Shown: in pieces, positions 8,015 through 16,112 of the stretch
How positions within the stretch are numbered: the stretch's first letter is position 1
How the letters are laid out: every line of letters begins with the position of its first letter
Source: JAKAWQ01 sp963840545
GTDB taxonomy: Bacteria > Pseudomonadota > Alphaproteobacteria > Acetobacterales > Acetobacteraceae
Assembly: GCA_963840545.1 (NCBI GenBank)
Contig: CAWIZE010000002.1
Location: forward strand, 372,001 to 436,000
DNA length: 64,000 bases
Direction of reading: 5' to 3'
The notes under the pieces: generated by a model
Database searches by the model: none
Told to the model about the DNA's origin: nothing
Seen by the model: the letters and a program-made list of their open reading frames with translations, nothing else
Translations under genes and position numbers: made by a program

Positions 8015-9042
8015 GGGTGACTCCCCGAGGATTGCGTCCCTGGCGCCGGCACCTTCCCAGGGGTGGGCGCCGCCCCCGGGGCGGCCCGGCTGGCCGAATT
8101 GGGCAGGACAAGGCCCTGCACCCTCTGGCCGGGGGCGGAGAGCAGCTCCGCCTGGCCGGTCTTCATATCCACGACGCCCCGCGCGCCGGTGAGCTGGTTC
8201 GGCCCCCGCGTGATCCGCACATCGCCGAGGATGAGCGCGATCCCGGTGGCGGGGATATAGACGCCGCGATCGCCCGTGACGGTGTCCGTCGCCGTCCGGA
8301 GGGTGACGTTCCCGAACGCCTCCACCCGCTTGATCTGGCCAGAATCGGCCAGCGGATCGGTCCCCGCGCCGCCGGGCGCCGGCGCGCCGCCGCCGGGGGG
8401 AGTCCCAGGGGGATTGCCAGGGGGAGTCCCGGGGGCGGTGCCGCTCCCGGGCGTCGTATAGGCAACCAGCGTGTCGGCCGTGACCCGGCGCCCGTCATTG
8501 GTGACGACGACGGCATCGCCGCGCGCCACCGCCATGTGCTGGTCGGTCCAATATTCGACATCGTCGCGGGCGGTCAGCACGTCGTTGGGCGTGGTGAGCT
8601 TGAGGTGCCGCCCGGTCAGCACCAGCACCGATTGGTCGACGTCATAGACCGCATGGTCGGCGAACGCCTGGTCGGTCGCGGTGAAGATATGCACGTGCCC
8701 GTTCGCCTCCAGCCGGTAGATCTCCTGTCCCCCGGTATCGACCGAACCGGGAGCGGCTTCGTTCGCCGGCTGCACGCCAGGGGTCGCGCCCGCGGCGGCG
8801 CCCGGCTTCGGCCGGTAGTGGGCGATGAGCTCGTCCGCGGTGACAGTCACGGCGCCCCGCACCGCCTGGGCGTCGCCGGTCGCGATCACCTCTTGCTGGT
8901 TCTGCCGCCACTCGATCCCCCCGACCGCGGTGATGGTGATCGGGCCACCCTGCGAGAGGTCGAGCGGCTGCGCCGCCGCGGCGCGGATGCCGAGGGCGAG
9001 AACGAGGACGAGGACGACCCACCAGGCCGCCGATCGCCTCAT
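8011..9042 (-). CDS. lptA: Lipopolysaccharide transport periplasmic protein LptA (OstA-like)
   Basis: A 343-residue exported protein with an N-terminal signal peptide (hydrophobic VVLVLVLALGIRAAAA, cleavage after about residue 24) and a periplasmic OstA/LptA beta-jellyroll domain. GDAQAVRGAVTVTADELIAHY and DDVEYWTDQHMAVARGDAVV are typical repeats of the lipid-binding groove. It bridges LptC to the outer-membrane LptD. It is longer than E. coli LptA because of Pro/Gly-rich low-complexity stretches near residues 85-95, 205-225 and the C terminus. It overlaps lptC and lptB by 4 bases on either side. Confidence 0.9.
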   Translation of the reverse strand: MRRSAAWWVVLVLVLALGIRAAAAQPLDLSQGGPITITAVGGIEWRQNQQEVIATGDAQAVRGAVTVTADELIAHYRPKPGAAAGATPGVQPANEAAPGSVDTGGQEIYRLEANGHVHIFTATDQAFADHAVYDVDQSVLVLTGRHLKLTTPNDVLTARDDVEYWTDQHMAVARGDAVVVTNDGRRVTADTLVAYTTPGSGTAPGTPPGNPPGTPPGGGAPAPGGAGTDPLADSGQIKRVEAFGNVTLRTATDTVTGDRGVYIPATGIALILGDVRITRGPNQLTGARGVVDMKTGQAELLSAPGQRVQGLVLPNSASRAAPGAAPTPGKVPAPGTQSSGSHP

Positions 9043-9785
9043 TGGGTCCGTCCGGGGGGCGCCTGTCCGGCCGCCGCTGCGCTCTGGCCGTTCAGAACCA
9101 GCCGCGCCGGGCCGCTGAACTGGATGACCGCGCCGCTGTCGAGCATCGTGTAGCCCGTCGCGTCGAGTGTCCCGAACGGCCCTTCGGCGCTCACCGGCAC
9201 GCCGCTTGCGGCCGCGCCGGCGGCGAGGTCGACCGTGCTGCTCGCCGAGCGCAGCGTCGTCCCGTCGTCCCGATAGAGGGTGACGCCGCCCGAGAGGTCG
9301 AGCTGGCGGCTCTTCTGGGCATAGACGCCCCGCGGCGCCGCGAGCATGACCCAGGACCCGGAGGTCAATGTGATATCGCCCTTGGGATTGCTCAGATCGA
9401 CGCGGTCCGGCCCCATCTGCAGGGCGGAGGCGGCGGTCACGGTGTAGGGCTCGCCCTTCTGATCGACGCTGCTGTAGCGCGCATCGAGGAGCTTGCCCCC
9501 GGCGCCCTGGGCCGTGGTGTCGAGATGGAAGCTCACGCGCTGTCCCGCGACATCGCTCTCGAAATCGGGCCAGAGGGCCACCGAGGCGAGCAGGGCGAGG
9601 CCGAAGAACGGCAGCAGGCGTTTCGCCCAGCGCACCGCGAACCGCCGGCGCGCGAGGCTCGCGGCCGTGGGGATCGGCCGCGCGCGGCCGAGCCCGAGCA
9701 GATGGATGCGCCCGAGCTCACGCGGCGCGGCCGCCGCCCGCGGTTTTCCTGGTGGTGCCCCCGGCGGCGCTTGGATGTCCGCCAT
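9039..9785 (-). CDS. lptC: LPS export ABC transporter periplasmic protein LptC
   Basis: A 248-residue protein with a cytoplasmic Pro/Arg-rich N terminus (about residues 1-55), one transmembrane anchor (LLPFFGLALLASVALWP) and a periplasmic LptC domain (VSFHLDTTAQGAGGKLLDA onward) that receives LPS from LptBFG and hands it to LptA. The start MADIQAPP was preferred because it lies 4 bases after the kdsD stop; an in-frame ATG 23 codons earlier would overlap kdsD. The ATGA overlap with lptA supports one operon. Confidence 0.88.
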   Translation of the reverse strand: MADIQAPPGAPPGKPRAAAAPRELGRIHLLGLGRARPIPTAASLARRRFAVRWAKRLLPFFGLALLASVALWPDFESDVAGQRVSFHLDTTAQGAGGKLLDARYSSVDQKGEPYTVTAASALQMGPDRVDLSNPKGDITLTSGSWVMLAAPRGVYAQKSRQLDLSGGVTLYRDDGTTLRSASSTVDLAAGAAASGVPVSAEGPFGTLDATGYTMLDSGAVIQFSGPARLVLNGQSAAAAGQAPPGRTQ

Positions 9786-9789
9786 CGCC

Positions 9790-10788
9790 CTAGGCCACCC
9801 CGGCCCGCAGCAGGTCGTGCACGTGCACGAGGCCGAGAACTTCCATCTCCCCATCCACCACGAAGAGGGTCGTGATCGGCCGCGGACCGGCGTTCATCTC
9901 GTGCAGCGCCTCGACGGCGAGCGCATCGGGGCCGATCGTCCGCGGGTTCCGGGTCATCACCTCGCCCGCGCGCCGCGTCAGCAGGTCCGGGCCCATGGCG
10001 CGCCGCAAATCGCCGTCGGTGATGATGCCGGCGAGCCGGCGCGGCGGCTCGACGACGCCGAGGCAGCCGAAGGATTTCTCGGTCATCACCAGGAGCGCCC
10101 GGTCCATCGCGAGGTCAGGCGGGCCGAGCGGCAGGGCATCGCCGCCATGCATCAGCTCGCGGACCCGCAGAAGCCTGGCCCCGAGCCGTCCCCCGGGGTG
10201 GAACCGGTGGAAATCGCTCGCCGTGAAGCCGCGGCGCTTGAGCAGCGCCACCGCCAGGGCATCGCCCAACGCCATCTGCATGGTGGTGGATGTGGTGGGT
10301 GCCAAGCCCATCGGACAGGCCTCCGCCGCCGCCGGCAGCAACAACGCCACGTCGGCGGCCGTCGCCAGCGCCGAACCGGCCCGCGCCGTGATCGCGATCA
10401 GCGGCAGGGCGAAGCGGCGCGCATGGGCGACGAGGTCGGCGAGCTCCGCGGTCTCGCCCGAATTGGAAATGGCCAGCACCGCGTCGCCGGCGACGATCAT
10501 CCCGAGATCGCCGTGCGAGGCCTCGCCCGGATGGACGAAGAGCGCGGGCGTGCCGGTCGAGGCGAGCGTCGCCGCGACCTTGCGCGCCACGTGGCCGGAC
10601 TTGCCCATGCCCGAGACCACGACCCGCCCCGAAACACCGGCAAGCAGCGCAACGGCGCGGGGGAAATTCTCGTCGAGCGCGGCGGCGAGCGCACTGAGCC
10701 CCGCCGCCTCCAGCGCCAGCACCGCACCGGCCGCGGCAAGGTCCTCGCCGCTGCTCAGGGTGGGACGGTCCAAGGCGAGATGGGGCAT
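9790..10788 (-). CDS. kdsD: Arabinose-5-phosphate isomerase (KdsD/GutQ family)
   Basis: A 332-residue enzyme converting ribulose 5-phosphate to arabinose 5-phosphate, the first step of Kdo synthesis for the LPS inner core. The N-terminal SIS domain has VVVSGMGKSGHVARKVAATL, HPGEASHGDLG and ISNSGETAEL. The C-terminal half holds two CBS domains (from about residue 205), with RELMHGGDALPL, FGCLGVVEPPRRLAGIITDG and TRRAGEVMTRNPRT. It is the first gene of the minus-strand kdsD-lptC-lptA-lptB-rpoN-hpf run; its promoter must lie in 10789-10993, shared with the divergent radical SAM gene. Confidence 0.94.
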   Translation of the reverse strand: MPHLALDRPTLSSGEDLAAAGAVLALEAAGLSALAAALDENFPRAVALLAGVSGRVVVSGMGKSGHVARKVAATLASTGTPALFVHPGEASHGDLGMIVAGDAVLAISNSGETAELADLVAHARRFALPLIAITARAGSALATAADVALLLPAAAEACPMGLAPTTSTTMQMALGDALAVALLKRRGFTASDFHRFHPGGRLGARLLRVRELMHGGDALPLGPPDLAMDRALLVMTEKSFGCLGVVEPPRRLAGIITDGDLRRAMGPDLLTRRAGEVMTRNPRTIGPDALAVEALHEMNAGPRPITTLFVVDGEMEVLGLVHVHDLLRAGVA

Positions 10789-10932
10789 CAGGGTCTGCTC
10801 ATCGTCGGTCTGCCCCTTCTATGGACGGGCCCCCTCGAGGGTCAACAACAGCCCGGAGTCTGGCGGCGAATTGCGGCAAGAATTATGCCACCAATCGCCG
10901 ACGCTTGACCCGGACCCCTCGCCTCCGGTTAA

Positions 10933-10960
10933 CTCCGGTCCATCTGCTCCGGTCCATCTG
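10933..10960. repeat. 14-bp tandem duplication in the kdsD/radical SAM divergent promoter region
   Basis: CTCCGGTCCATCTG occurs twice head to tail (10933-10946 and 10947-10960) about 35 bases upstream of the radical SAM start, in the only non-coding gap of that region (10789-10993). No sigma-70 boxes could be assigned with confidence. Confidence 0.75.
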
Positions 10961-10993
10961 CCGCGCCGCGACTCTCACTGCATAGGGCACCTC

Positions 10994-12799
10994 ATGTCGG
11001 CAGCGCTCGCCCCGAAGCGCCGGTTCCGGCTGGTCCTCATCAAGCCGTCGCACTACGACGACGATGGCTATGTCATCCAATGGCTGCGCTCCGCCATCCC
11101 CTCGAACACGCTCGCCGCCCTCCACGGCCTCGCCGTGGACGTCCGCGACCGTGGCGCCCTCGGCCCCGAAATCGCCCTCGAGATCATCTCGTTCGACGAA
11201 ACCAACAGCCGCATCCGCCCGGGCCGGATCGCGCGCATGATCCAAAGCGAGGGCGGGCTCGGGCTGGTGGCGCTGGTCGGCGTGCAGTCGAACCAGTTTC
11301 CCCGTGCCCTCGATATCGCCCGGCCGCTCCGCGCGGCCGGCATCCAGGTCGCGATCGGCGGCTTCCATGTCTCCGGCACGCTTGCCATGCTCCCCGGCAT
11401 CCAGCCCGACCTCCAGGCGGCGCTCGATCTCGGCATCACCCTCTTCGCCGGCGAAGCCGAGGGCCGGCTCGAGGACGTGCTGGCCGACGCGCTCGCGGGC
11501 CGGCTCAAGCCGCTCTACAACTTCATGGACGACCTGCCCGGCATCGAAGGCGCGCCGCCGCCGATCCTGCCGCGTGCGCGCATCCTGCGCACCGGCGGGC
11601 GCATCACCAGCTTCGATGCCGGCCGCGGCTGCCCGTTCCAGTGCTCCTTCTGCACCATCATCAACGTCCAGGGCCGCAAGTCCCGCACCCGCTCCCCGGA
11701 CGATGTCGAGGCGATCATCCGCAGCAACCTCGCGCAGGGGATCGACCATTTCTTCATCACCGACGACAACCTCGCGCGCAACCGCAACTGGGAGCCGATC
11801 TTCGACCGGCTCATCCATATGCGCGAGCAGGAGGGCCTCTTCTTCCGCTTCGTCATCCAGGTGGACACGCTCTGCCACAAGATCCCGGGCTTCATCGAAA
11901 AGGCGGCCCGCGCCGGCGTCACCCGCGTCTTCATCGGCATGGAGAGCATCAACCCCGACAGCCTGATCGCCGCCAAGAAGCGCCAGAACCGCATCTCCGA
12001 ATATCGCCGCATGCTGCTCGCCTGGAAGAGCGTCGGCTGCTTCACCTATGCCGGCTACATCCTGGGCTTTCCGGGCGATACGCCGGAAACGATCGCGCGC
12101 GACATCCGCATCATCCAGCGCGAATTGCCGCTCGACCTGCTCGAGTTCTTCTGCCTCACACCCCTTCCCGGCTCCGAGGACCATAAGCGCCTCTTCACCA
12201 CGGGCGTTCCGATGGACCCGGACATGAACAAATACGACCTCGAGCATGTCTGCACGGCGCACCCGGTCATGTCGAAGGCGGAATGGGAGCGCGCCTACCG
12301 GCTCGCCTGGGAAACCTACTACACGCCCGAGCACATGGAGCGGGTGATGCGCCGCGCCGGGGCCTGCGGCATCAGCCCCGGCAAGATGATGTTTTTGCTC
12401 CTTTGGTTCTGGGGCTGCGTGACGCTCGAAAAAATCCACCCGCTCGAGGGCGGCTATCTGCGCCGCAAGGTGCGCACCGACCGCCGGCCCGGCCTGCCGG
12501 TCGAAAATCCGTTTCTCTTCTATCCCCGCTACCTCGCCGACCTCCTCGAAAAACACGTGCGCATCGCGCGCATGATCTGGCGCATGGCGAGGGTCCGCCG
12601 CGCGGTCAAGCGCGACCCCAACCGCCGCGCCTACATGGACACCGCGCTCACCCCGGTCTGCGACGAGGAGATGGACGCGCTCGAGATGTTCACCGCGACC
12701 GAGGCGGCCCGCGGCGCCGCGGACAAGGCCAGGCGCGACCTCGCGCGGAGGCAGGGGAGCTCCGCCCCCCTGCACCGGCACCCCGTCACGCAGGCGTGA
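10994..12799 (+). CDS. B12-binding domain radical SAM protein
   Basis: A 601-residue class B radical SAM enzyme. Residues about 10-170 form a cobalamin-binding-like domain (FRLVLIKPSHYDDDGYVIQW; LGLVALVGVQSNQFPRA). The radical SAM core follows with GRGCPFQCSFCTIINVQGR, whose CxxxCxxC ligates the 4Fe-4S cluster, and the GFPGDTPETI and LEFFCLTPLPGSEDH segments. Members of this class often methylate unactivated carbons or rearrange lipids; the substrate here is not known to me. The ATG at 10994 fits the conserved start. It stands alone, divergent from kdsD. The last 15 or so residues are encoded by a dispersed GC-rich repeat, so the C-terminal tail is probably not functional sequence. Confidence 0.85.
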   Translation: MSAALAPKRRFRLVLIKPSHYDDDGYVIQWLRSAIPSNTLAALHGLAVDVRDRGALGPEIALEIISFDETNSRIRPGRIARMIQSEGGLGLVALVGVQSNQFPRALDIARPLRAAGIQVAIGGFHVSGTLAMLPGIQPDLQAALDLGITLFAGEAEGRLEDVLADALAGRLKPLYNFMDDLPGIEGAPPPILPRARILRTGGRITSFDAGRGCPFQCSFCTIINVQGRKSRTRSPDDVEAIIRSNLAQGIDHFFITDDNLARNRNWEPIFDRLIHMREQEGLFFRFVIQVDTLCHKIPGFIEKAARAGVTRVFIGMESINPDSLIAAKKRQNRISEYRRMLLAWKSVGCFTYAGYILGFPGDTPETIARDIRIIQRELPLDLLEFFCLTPLPGSEDHKRLFTTGVPMDPDMNKYDLEHVCTAHPVMSKAEWERAYRLAWETYYTPEHMERVMRRAGACGISPGKMMFLLLWFWGCVTLEKIHPLEGGYLRRKVRTDRRPGLPVENPFLFYPRYLADLLEKHVRIARMIWRMARVRRAVKRDPNRRAYMDTALTPVCDEEMDALEMFTATEAARGAADKARRDLARRQGSSAPLHRHPVTQA

Positions 12800-12804
12800 C
12801 GGGG
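12781..12804. terminator. Perfect 11-bp hairpin enclosing the radical SAM stop codon
   Basis: CCCCGTCACGC and GCGTGACGGGG pair perfectly with a 2-base spacer. The TGA stop (12797-12799) lies inside the right arm. It is preceded by a second GC-rich inverted repeat from 12763 (GCAGGGG...CCCCCTGC), so the end of the gene is built of terminator-like repeats. Confidence 0.65.
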
Positions 12805-12870
12805 AGGTCCCGGGACCCGCTAGGGGGGGCCCTTGAAACCCGTCCTTGTAGGCGGCGACTGAGGACGCCC

Positions 12871-13128
12871 GTGAGGAGTTGGCCGGTTCAAGATGCGCAG
12901 GCCCGATTCAGTGAGATGCTCGAAACTTGCCTCAAGGAAGGGCCCCAGCTGGTCACCAGGTGCGGCGCCGATGCCGCCGCCCTGGTGCCCGTGAAGGAGT
13001 GGCAAAGGCTGCAGCGCACTGCGCGGCCCACGCTGAAGGAGTTGCTGCTTGCCAACGGCGCGCGAGGAGAGCTGAACGTTCCCGAGCGAGGCGGAAGGCG
13101 CCCGCGCGAGCCGCGCAATCTCGTCTGA
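12871..13128 (+). CDS. Phd/YefM-family antitoxin
   Basis: An 85-residue protein beginning at GTG 12871 (RSWPVQDAQARFSEML), the usual start of Phd/YefM antitoxins: a short DNA-binding beta-helix domain with EGPQLVTRCGADAAALVPV, then a C-terminal arm that would neutralise a toxin (PTLKELLLANGARGELNVPE). Such proteins repress their own operon. Its partner, a PIN-domain VapC gene starting 5 bases after the stop, is truncated (13134-13292), so the antitoxin is an orphan. An ATG is not available near the conserved start. Confidence 0.75.
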   Translation: MRSWPVQDAQARFSEMLETCLKEGPQLVTRCGADAAALVPVKEWQRLQRTARPTLKELLLANGARGELNVPERGGRRPREPRNLV

Positions 13129-13133
13129 GGCCG

Positions 13134-13292
13134 ATGTACCTCCTCGATACGAATGTCGTCTCGGAGCTGCGCGGGGCCCGCCCGCATGGCGCCGTTCTCT
13201 CCAGGCTCGCCCCTAGAGCGAGGTGCGGCATGCTCGCACGGTCCATATCGATCGAAACTGAAGGGCCATTCCAGATCGTGCGGAACCCATGA
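13134..13292 (+). pseudogene. Truncated VapC (PIN-domain) toxin
   Basis: The frame opens MYLLDTNVVSELRGARPHG, the canonical N terminus of a PIN-domain ribonuclease with its first metal-binding Asp. After about 27 residues the similarity stops and an unrelated tail (ARCGMLARSISIETEG) runs to a stop at 13292. The remaining acidic residues of the PIN active site are missing, so the product cannot be an active RNase. The break at about 13210 also marks the left edge of the lower-GC stretch, suggesting that an insertion or deletion removed the rest of the gene. Confidence 0.75.
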
Positions 13293-13306
13293 TTCTGGGG
13301 CTCTGG

Positions 13307-13344
13307 CAACCTACAAAAATTGTTGTTGACAATTTGATAGGTTG
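13307..13344. promoter_or_regulatory. Operator-like inverted repeat over a promoter
   Basis: CAACCTACAAAAATTG (13307-13322) and CAATTTGATAGGTTG (13330-13344) are imperfect inverted copies. They bracket a TTGACA -35 element (13326-13331); a weak -10 (around TTTGTA, 13345-13350) follows. This is the arrangement expected for autorepression by the product of the gene at 13377. Confidence 0.55.
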
Positions 13345-13376
13345 TTTGTAGTCATCGCTCTGGAAGGAGAACGGCG

Positions 13377-13697
13377 ATGACGAGAGATGAGATGGATAGG
13401 GCGACTACTGGTCTTGCGACAAAGTCTGCGAAGATTCGAGCTCTAGACAAACTTGGGGCAACCCGCTCTGAAATCGCAAACTATCTACAGATTAGGTACC
13501 AGCACGTTCGAAATGTGCTGGTCAGCCCGGCACCGTCGTCCGAAAATGGCAGCGATTGGGGAAATCCGTCTATCCCCTCGACGGCCGATGAAACCCTACC
13601 AGGAGTGCTGCCGCTTTCGATTGACGAGGCGAAGCGTGGCTTGGCGGCTCGTTTTGGCGTATCGCCCAGCGCGATCGAGATCACGATAAAGGGTTAA
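13377..13697 (+). CDS. Small helix-turn-helix protein
   Basis: A 106-residue protein with ribosome-binding site AAGGAGA 8 bases before its ATG. Residues about 15-48 (KSAKIRALDKLGATRSEIAN, YLQIRYQHVRNVLV) read as a helix-turn-helix of the type in which YLGxRYQHVRNVL is the recognition helix. The rest (SIDEAKRGLAARFGVSPSAIE) looks like a second small domain. Composition is less GC-rich than the flanks. A palindrome overlapping its promoter suggests it represses itself. It could be an antitoxin or a mobile-element regulator; no obvious partner gene follows. Confidence 0.65.
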   Translation: MTRDEMDRATTGLATKSAKIRALDKLGATRSEIANYLQIRYQHVRNVLVSPAPSSENGSDWGNPSIPSTADETLPGVLPLSIDEAKRGLAARFGVSPSAIEITIKG

Positions 13698-13803
13698 CGC
13701 TGGCACAGGTACATCGGATGTTTCAGAGGGCTATAGCGTAGACATAGTGCTCTTCATTGTCGGCCGCGGCCTGCCAGCTTGGCCGCGCTTGGAAATTCGA
13801 AGT

Positions 13804-14181
13804 TCAGATTGCCTTGCGCGGCAATTTAAGCGGCAGGTCCAATTCCATTCGGTCGTAAATGACCTTTGGCGCAATCCGGCCGCGCTCACCGCGTTCGAGG
13901 CGGACCCGGCCCTAGCCCTCCATTGTCCGCAGCGTGCGCGAGAGGTTGGACTTGGCCGTGCCGGTGATTCGCGCCAGCTTGTCCAGCGAGCCGGGCGCCT
14001 TCTCGGCGATTGCGCGCAATAGTTCGCGATTGCCGGCCGAAAGGACCTTGGCGAAGAACTCCGTCGAGGTGATCCAGACCTTTGGCTCGTCGGACGAAAC
14101 ACGACGCTCGCCTCGCGCCAGGGCCATGGTCTGTGCCTTCATCTCCTGATAGCTCGCGATGCCGACCTTCAAGGTGGTCAT
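13804..14181 (-). pseudogene. HVO_A0114-type DNA-binding protein/antitoxin, interrupted by an amber codon
   Basis: The frame starts MTTLKVGIASYQEMKAQTMA and continues with PKVWITSTEFFAKVLSAGNR and KLARITGTAKSNLSRTLRTM, a winged-helix regulator family often paired with TumE-type toxins. An in-frame TAG at 13912-13914 interrupts it just after TLRTMEG. Translation beyond the stop stays in frame and continues the family (GRVRLERGERGRIAPK, MELDLPLKLPRKAI), so a single substitution, probably of a Tyr codon, created the stop. Its ATG overlaps the stop of the toxin remnant upstream by 4 bases. The truncated form keeps most of the DNA-binding domain and might still bind DNA. Confidence 0.7.
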
Positions 14182-14291
14182 GGGATCACTCTTCTCCCGC
14201 ACAACACCCCATCCGCCGCGGCCCAGAAATCGGCGAGCAGCGTCGTCGCGTCGCGGTGCCCATAAGCTTTGATCGCCCACAGCTTGTGCAG
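14178..14291 (-). pseudogene. Remnant of a TumE-like toxin gene
   Basis: A short open stretch without a start (LHKLWAIKAYGHRDATTLLA then DFWAAADGVL) ends in a TGA that overlaps the next gene's ATG as ATGA. The LLADFWA segment near the end of a frame directly before an HVO_A0114-type gene matches the layout of TumE toxins. The N-terminal two thirds are missing. The family call rests on a short match plus context. Confidence 0.4.
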
Positions 14292-14392
14292 TTAGCCACA
14301 GCTGGAAGCTGTTTTGCTTGCGCGAATGGGCGCAGATCGGCTATGCGCGCCCGAGGCCAACGGCGGTTGCCCCAGCAGGACGCGAGGCTGAC

Positions 14393-14665
14393 ATGGCAGT
14401 AATAATCAGGGCGGGTGAAGAAATTGTCTGCCCTAAGGGGGACATATGCGGGCACGTGCGCGTCAACTTGGCAGCCGATGCTATCAATAAGGTACCCGAG
14501 CTTGGGCCGGCATCCGTGTCGCCGTTTTCCATGGATTGCGATAGGACTAAGCTTGGCAACGATGGTTATTACTGCAAGGATTGCTGCGAACCGGTAGCTC
14601 TCCTCCGAAATGGCGCGTATCAAATACGCACGAAAGGACACGGTTGGATCGGCAGGCCGGAATAG
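14393..14665 (+). CDS. Small cysteine-containing hypothetical protein
   Basis: A 90-residue frame beginning MAVIIRAGEEIVCPKGDICG. Cysteines at CPKGDIC and in YYCKDCCEPV could form a zinc-binding site, and the C terminus ends GAYQIRTKGHGWIG. I do not recognise the family. The lower-GC composition matches the surrounding accessory stretch. No clear ribosome-binding site was seen before the ATG, and an in-frame ATG lies 25 codons upstream. Confidence 0.5.
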   Translation: MAVIIRAGEEIVCPKGDICGHVRVNLAADAINKVPELGPASVSPFSMDCDRTKLGNDGYYCKDCCEPVALLRNGAYQIRTKGHGWIGRPE

Positions 14666-14872
14666 CAACGTCGGCAGCGCTTGAACGCGCTGGAACACGT
14701 ACGGGTGGCAGCGACGTTCTTCGCCTTAAGCTGCGGTCGCGCGGGGACGCCCGTGTGCCGGCTTCGCCGCTGACGAGTTGTCGGCGTGGAATTCGTTGTG
14801 CATGTCGTGCAAACTAGACCAGCAAGTCACCGTCAGCGTCACGATGACCGGAACGATGGTGCGACGCGGGCT
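14666..14872. other. Gap without a recognised gene
   Basis: This 207-base gap holds no open frame I can support. Its composition is mixed and it contains no repeat shared with the rest of the window. Confidence 0.4.
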
Positions 14873-15532
14873 TCAGGGTGCGCGCCTATGAGCCGCCAAC
14901 CATTGTTGCGCACTCTGCTGGGCCGTCGCGATCTCTTCGTCAGTCATGGACAATTCTAGGAAGGAAAGCCCCTTACTGGCTAGTTCGACGATGTTGCCAT
15001 CGTCGGGGCCACTGTCCATCTTGGCCAGCAGGAACCACCGAGCGGCCGCGACATTGTCTTGCCGGACACCGAGGCCGCGCATATACAAGGCACCGAGGGT
15101 GATTTGCGCTGCGGCAAGGCTTTGATTGCTTGCGACGCGGTACCAGCGAGCTGCGGTCCCGTAGTTCTGCGGTACGCCCTCGCCGCGTTCATACACGGTC
15201 CCGAGGTTATAGTGCGCTGGTGCGAAATTCTGGTTGGCGGCGCGAGTCGTCCACTCGACGGCCTTCGCCGAGCTTTGCGGCAAGCCCTGTCCAGCGTCAT
15301 ACATCTTGCCGATGAAGAACTCCGCTGCTGGGTTCCCGTCCTGTGCGGGCGGTTCAAACAGCCGTAGGGCGTACGCGTAGTTCCCGCGTGAATAGGCTAC
15401 CTCCGCGTCGTAAACAGTCTGGGTGTGTCTCGCGCGCAAATCCCGCTCGCCCGCAAGGCGGCCCGCAAATCGGCCGGCGATGAGTGCCAAGATAATGACC
15501 ATCAGGAACAGGCCCAACCGCTTCCACCGCAT
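14873..15532 (-). CDS. Sel1-like repeat (tetratricopeptide) protein, membrane-anchored
   Basis: A 219-residue protein. The start MRWKRLGLFLMVIILALIAG gives an N-terminal signal anchor or transmembrane segment. It is followed by about three to four Sel1-like repeats: AAEFFIGKMYDAGQGLPQ, APAHYNLGTVYERGEGVPQN and AAQITLGALYMRGLGVRQDN, each about 36 residues. The C terminus (LELSMTDEEIATAQQSA, QQWLAAH) is a helix common at the end of such proteins. Sel1 proteins act as scaffolds in the periplasm or cytosol; no partner is evident. It is flanked by toxin-antitoxin loci on both sides. Confidence 0.75.
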   Translation of the reverse strand: MRWKRLGLFLMVIILALIAGRFAGRLAGERDLRARHTQTVYDAEVAYSRGNYAYALRLFEPPAQDGNPAAEFFIGKMYDAGQGLPQSSAKAVEWTTRAANQNFAPAHYNLGTVYERGEGVPQNYGTAARWYRVASNQSLAAAQITLGALYMRGLGVRQDNVAAARWFLLAKMDSGPDDGNIVELASKGLSFLELSMTDEEIATAQQSAQQWLAAHRRAP

Positions 15533-16081
15533 TGGTGGGGGCTCCTCTGCAGTATTCGATTCAGAGACGATAGCAAAACCAAGAGTGCGGACGTAACGCT
15601 TCGGGCACGGCCGACTGGGGGCGTTGTTCCGGCGCGCCGATGGATGCGGGTCATTCAGCGTTAGTCCATTCCCGGCTCGCGCGGCAACGTGCTTTGGTTC
15701 TGGCGTTGGCGTAAGCATACGCGGGCGCCGCCGACCCGGATGCAAGGGCTGCATAATCCGTAGGGGGGCCGCCGGAGCCGGGCATCGGCCGGTACCCTGG
15801 CGCCCCCGCCTCTACGATCCTTATCCCCGATCTCCGAGTTAAAGGCCTTCAGGGGGGCCGTGGCGCAGAGGTAGTCCTCGTTACATTCGGCGGCGGCCAG
15901 CATCCCGCCGATTTTAGTTTGAGCTGTGACGCGATAGCCGACCGCCCTTGGGGCTGCTGTCAGCGGTCAAACCCGATGATCCTCTTCGAGCGAAAGCCGG
16001 CGAAGCCGACTTGGCTTGACGGTCTTGAGGGCACCCACGGCATCGTCATCGCTATATTGGGGATGGACAACCGCGCCTTTC
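15533..16081. other. 550-base gap without a supported gene
   Basis: Between the Sel1-like gene and the vapBC pair I see no frame with a recognisable product. A minus-strand frame of 80 codons (15661-15903) has no start signal or family match. A TATATT element at 16053-16058 is a possible -10 box for the vapBC operon. Confidence 0.4.
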
Positions 16082-16103
16082 TTAGCTAAGCCAGATTAGC
16101 TAA
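16082..16103. promoter_or_regulatory. Tandem palindromes upstream of vapBC (probable operator)
   Basis: The palindromic octamer TTAGCTAA occurs at 16082-16089 and again at 16096-16103, 14 bases apart start to start, ending 9 bases before the antitoxin ATG. Paired palindromes of this kind are typical binding sites for antitoxin dimers that repress their own operon. Confidence 0.6.
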
Positions 16104-16112
16104 GGATGTGCC

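Noticed and set aside
15661..15903. Minus-strand frame of 80 codons
   Set aside because: No ribosome-binding site, no family match and an uneven composition; probably chance or a decayed fragment.
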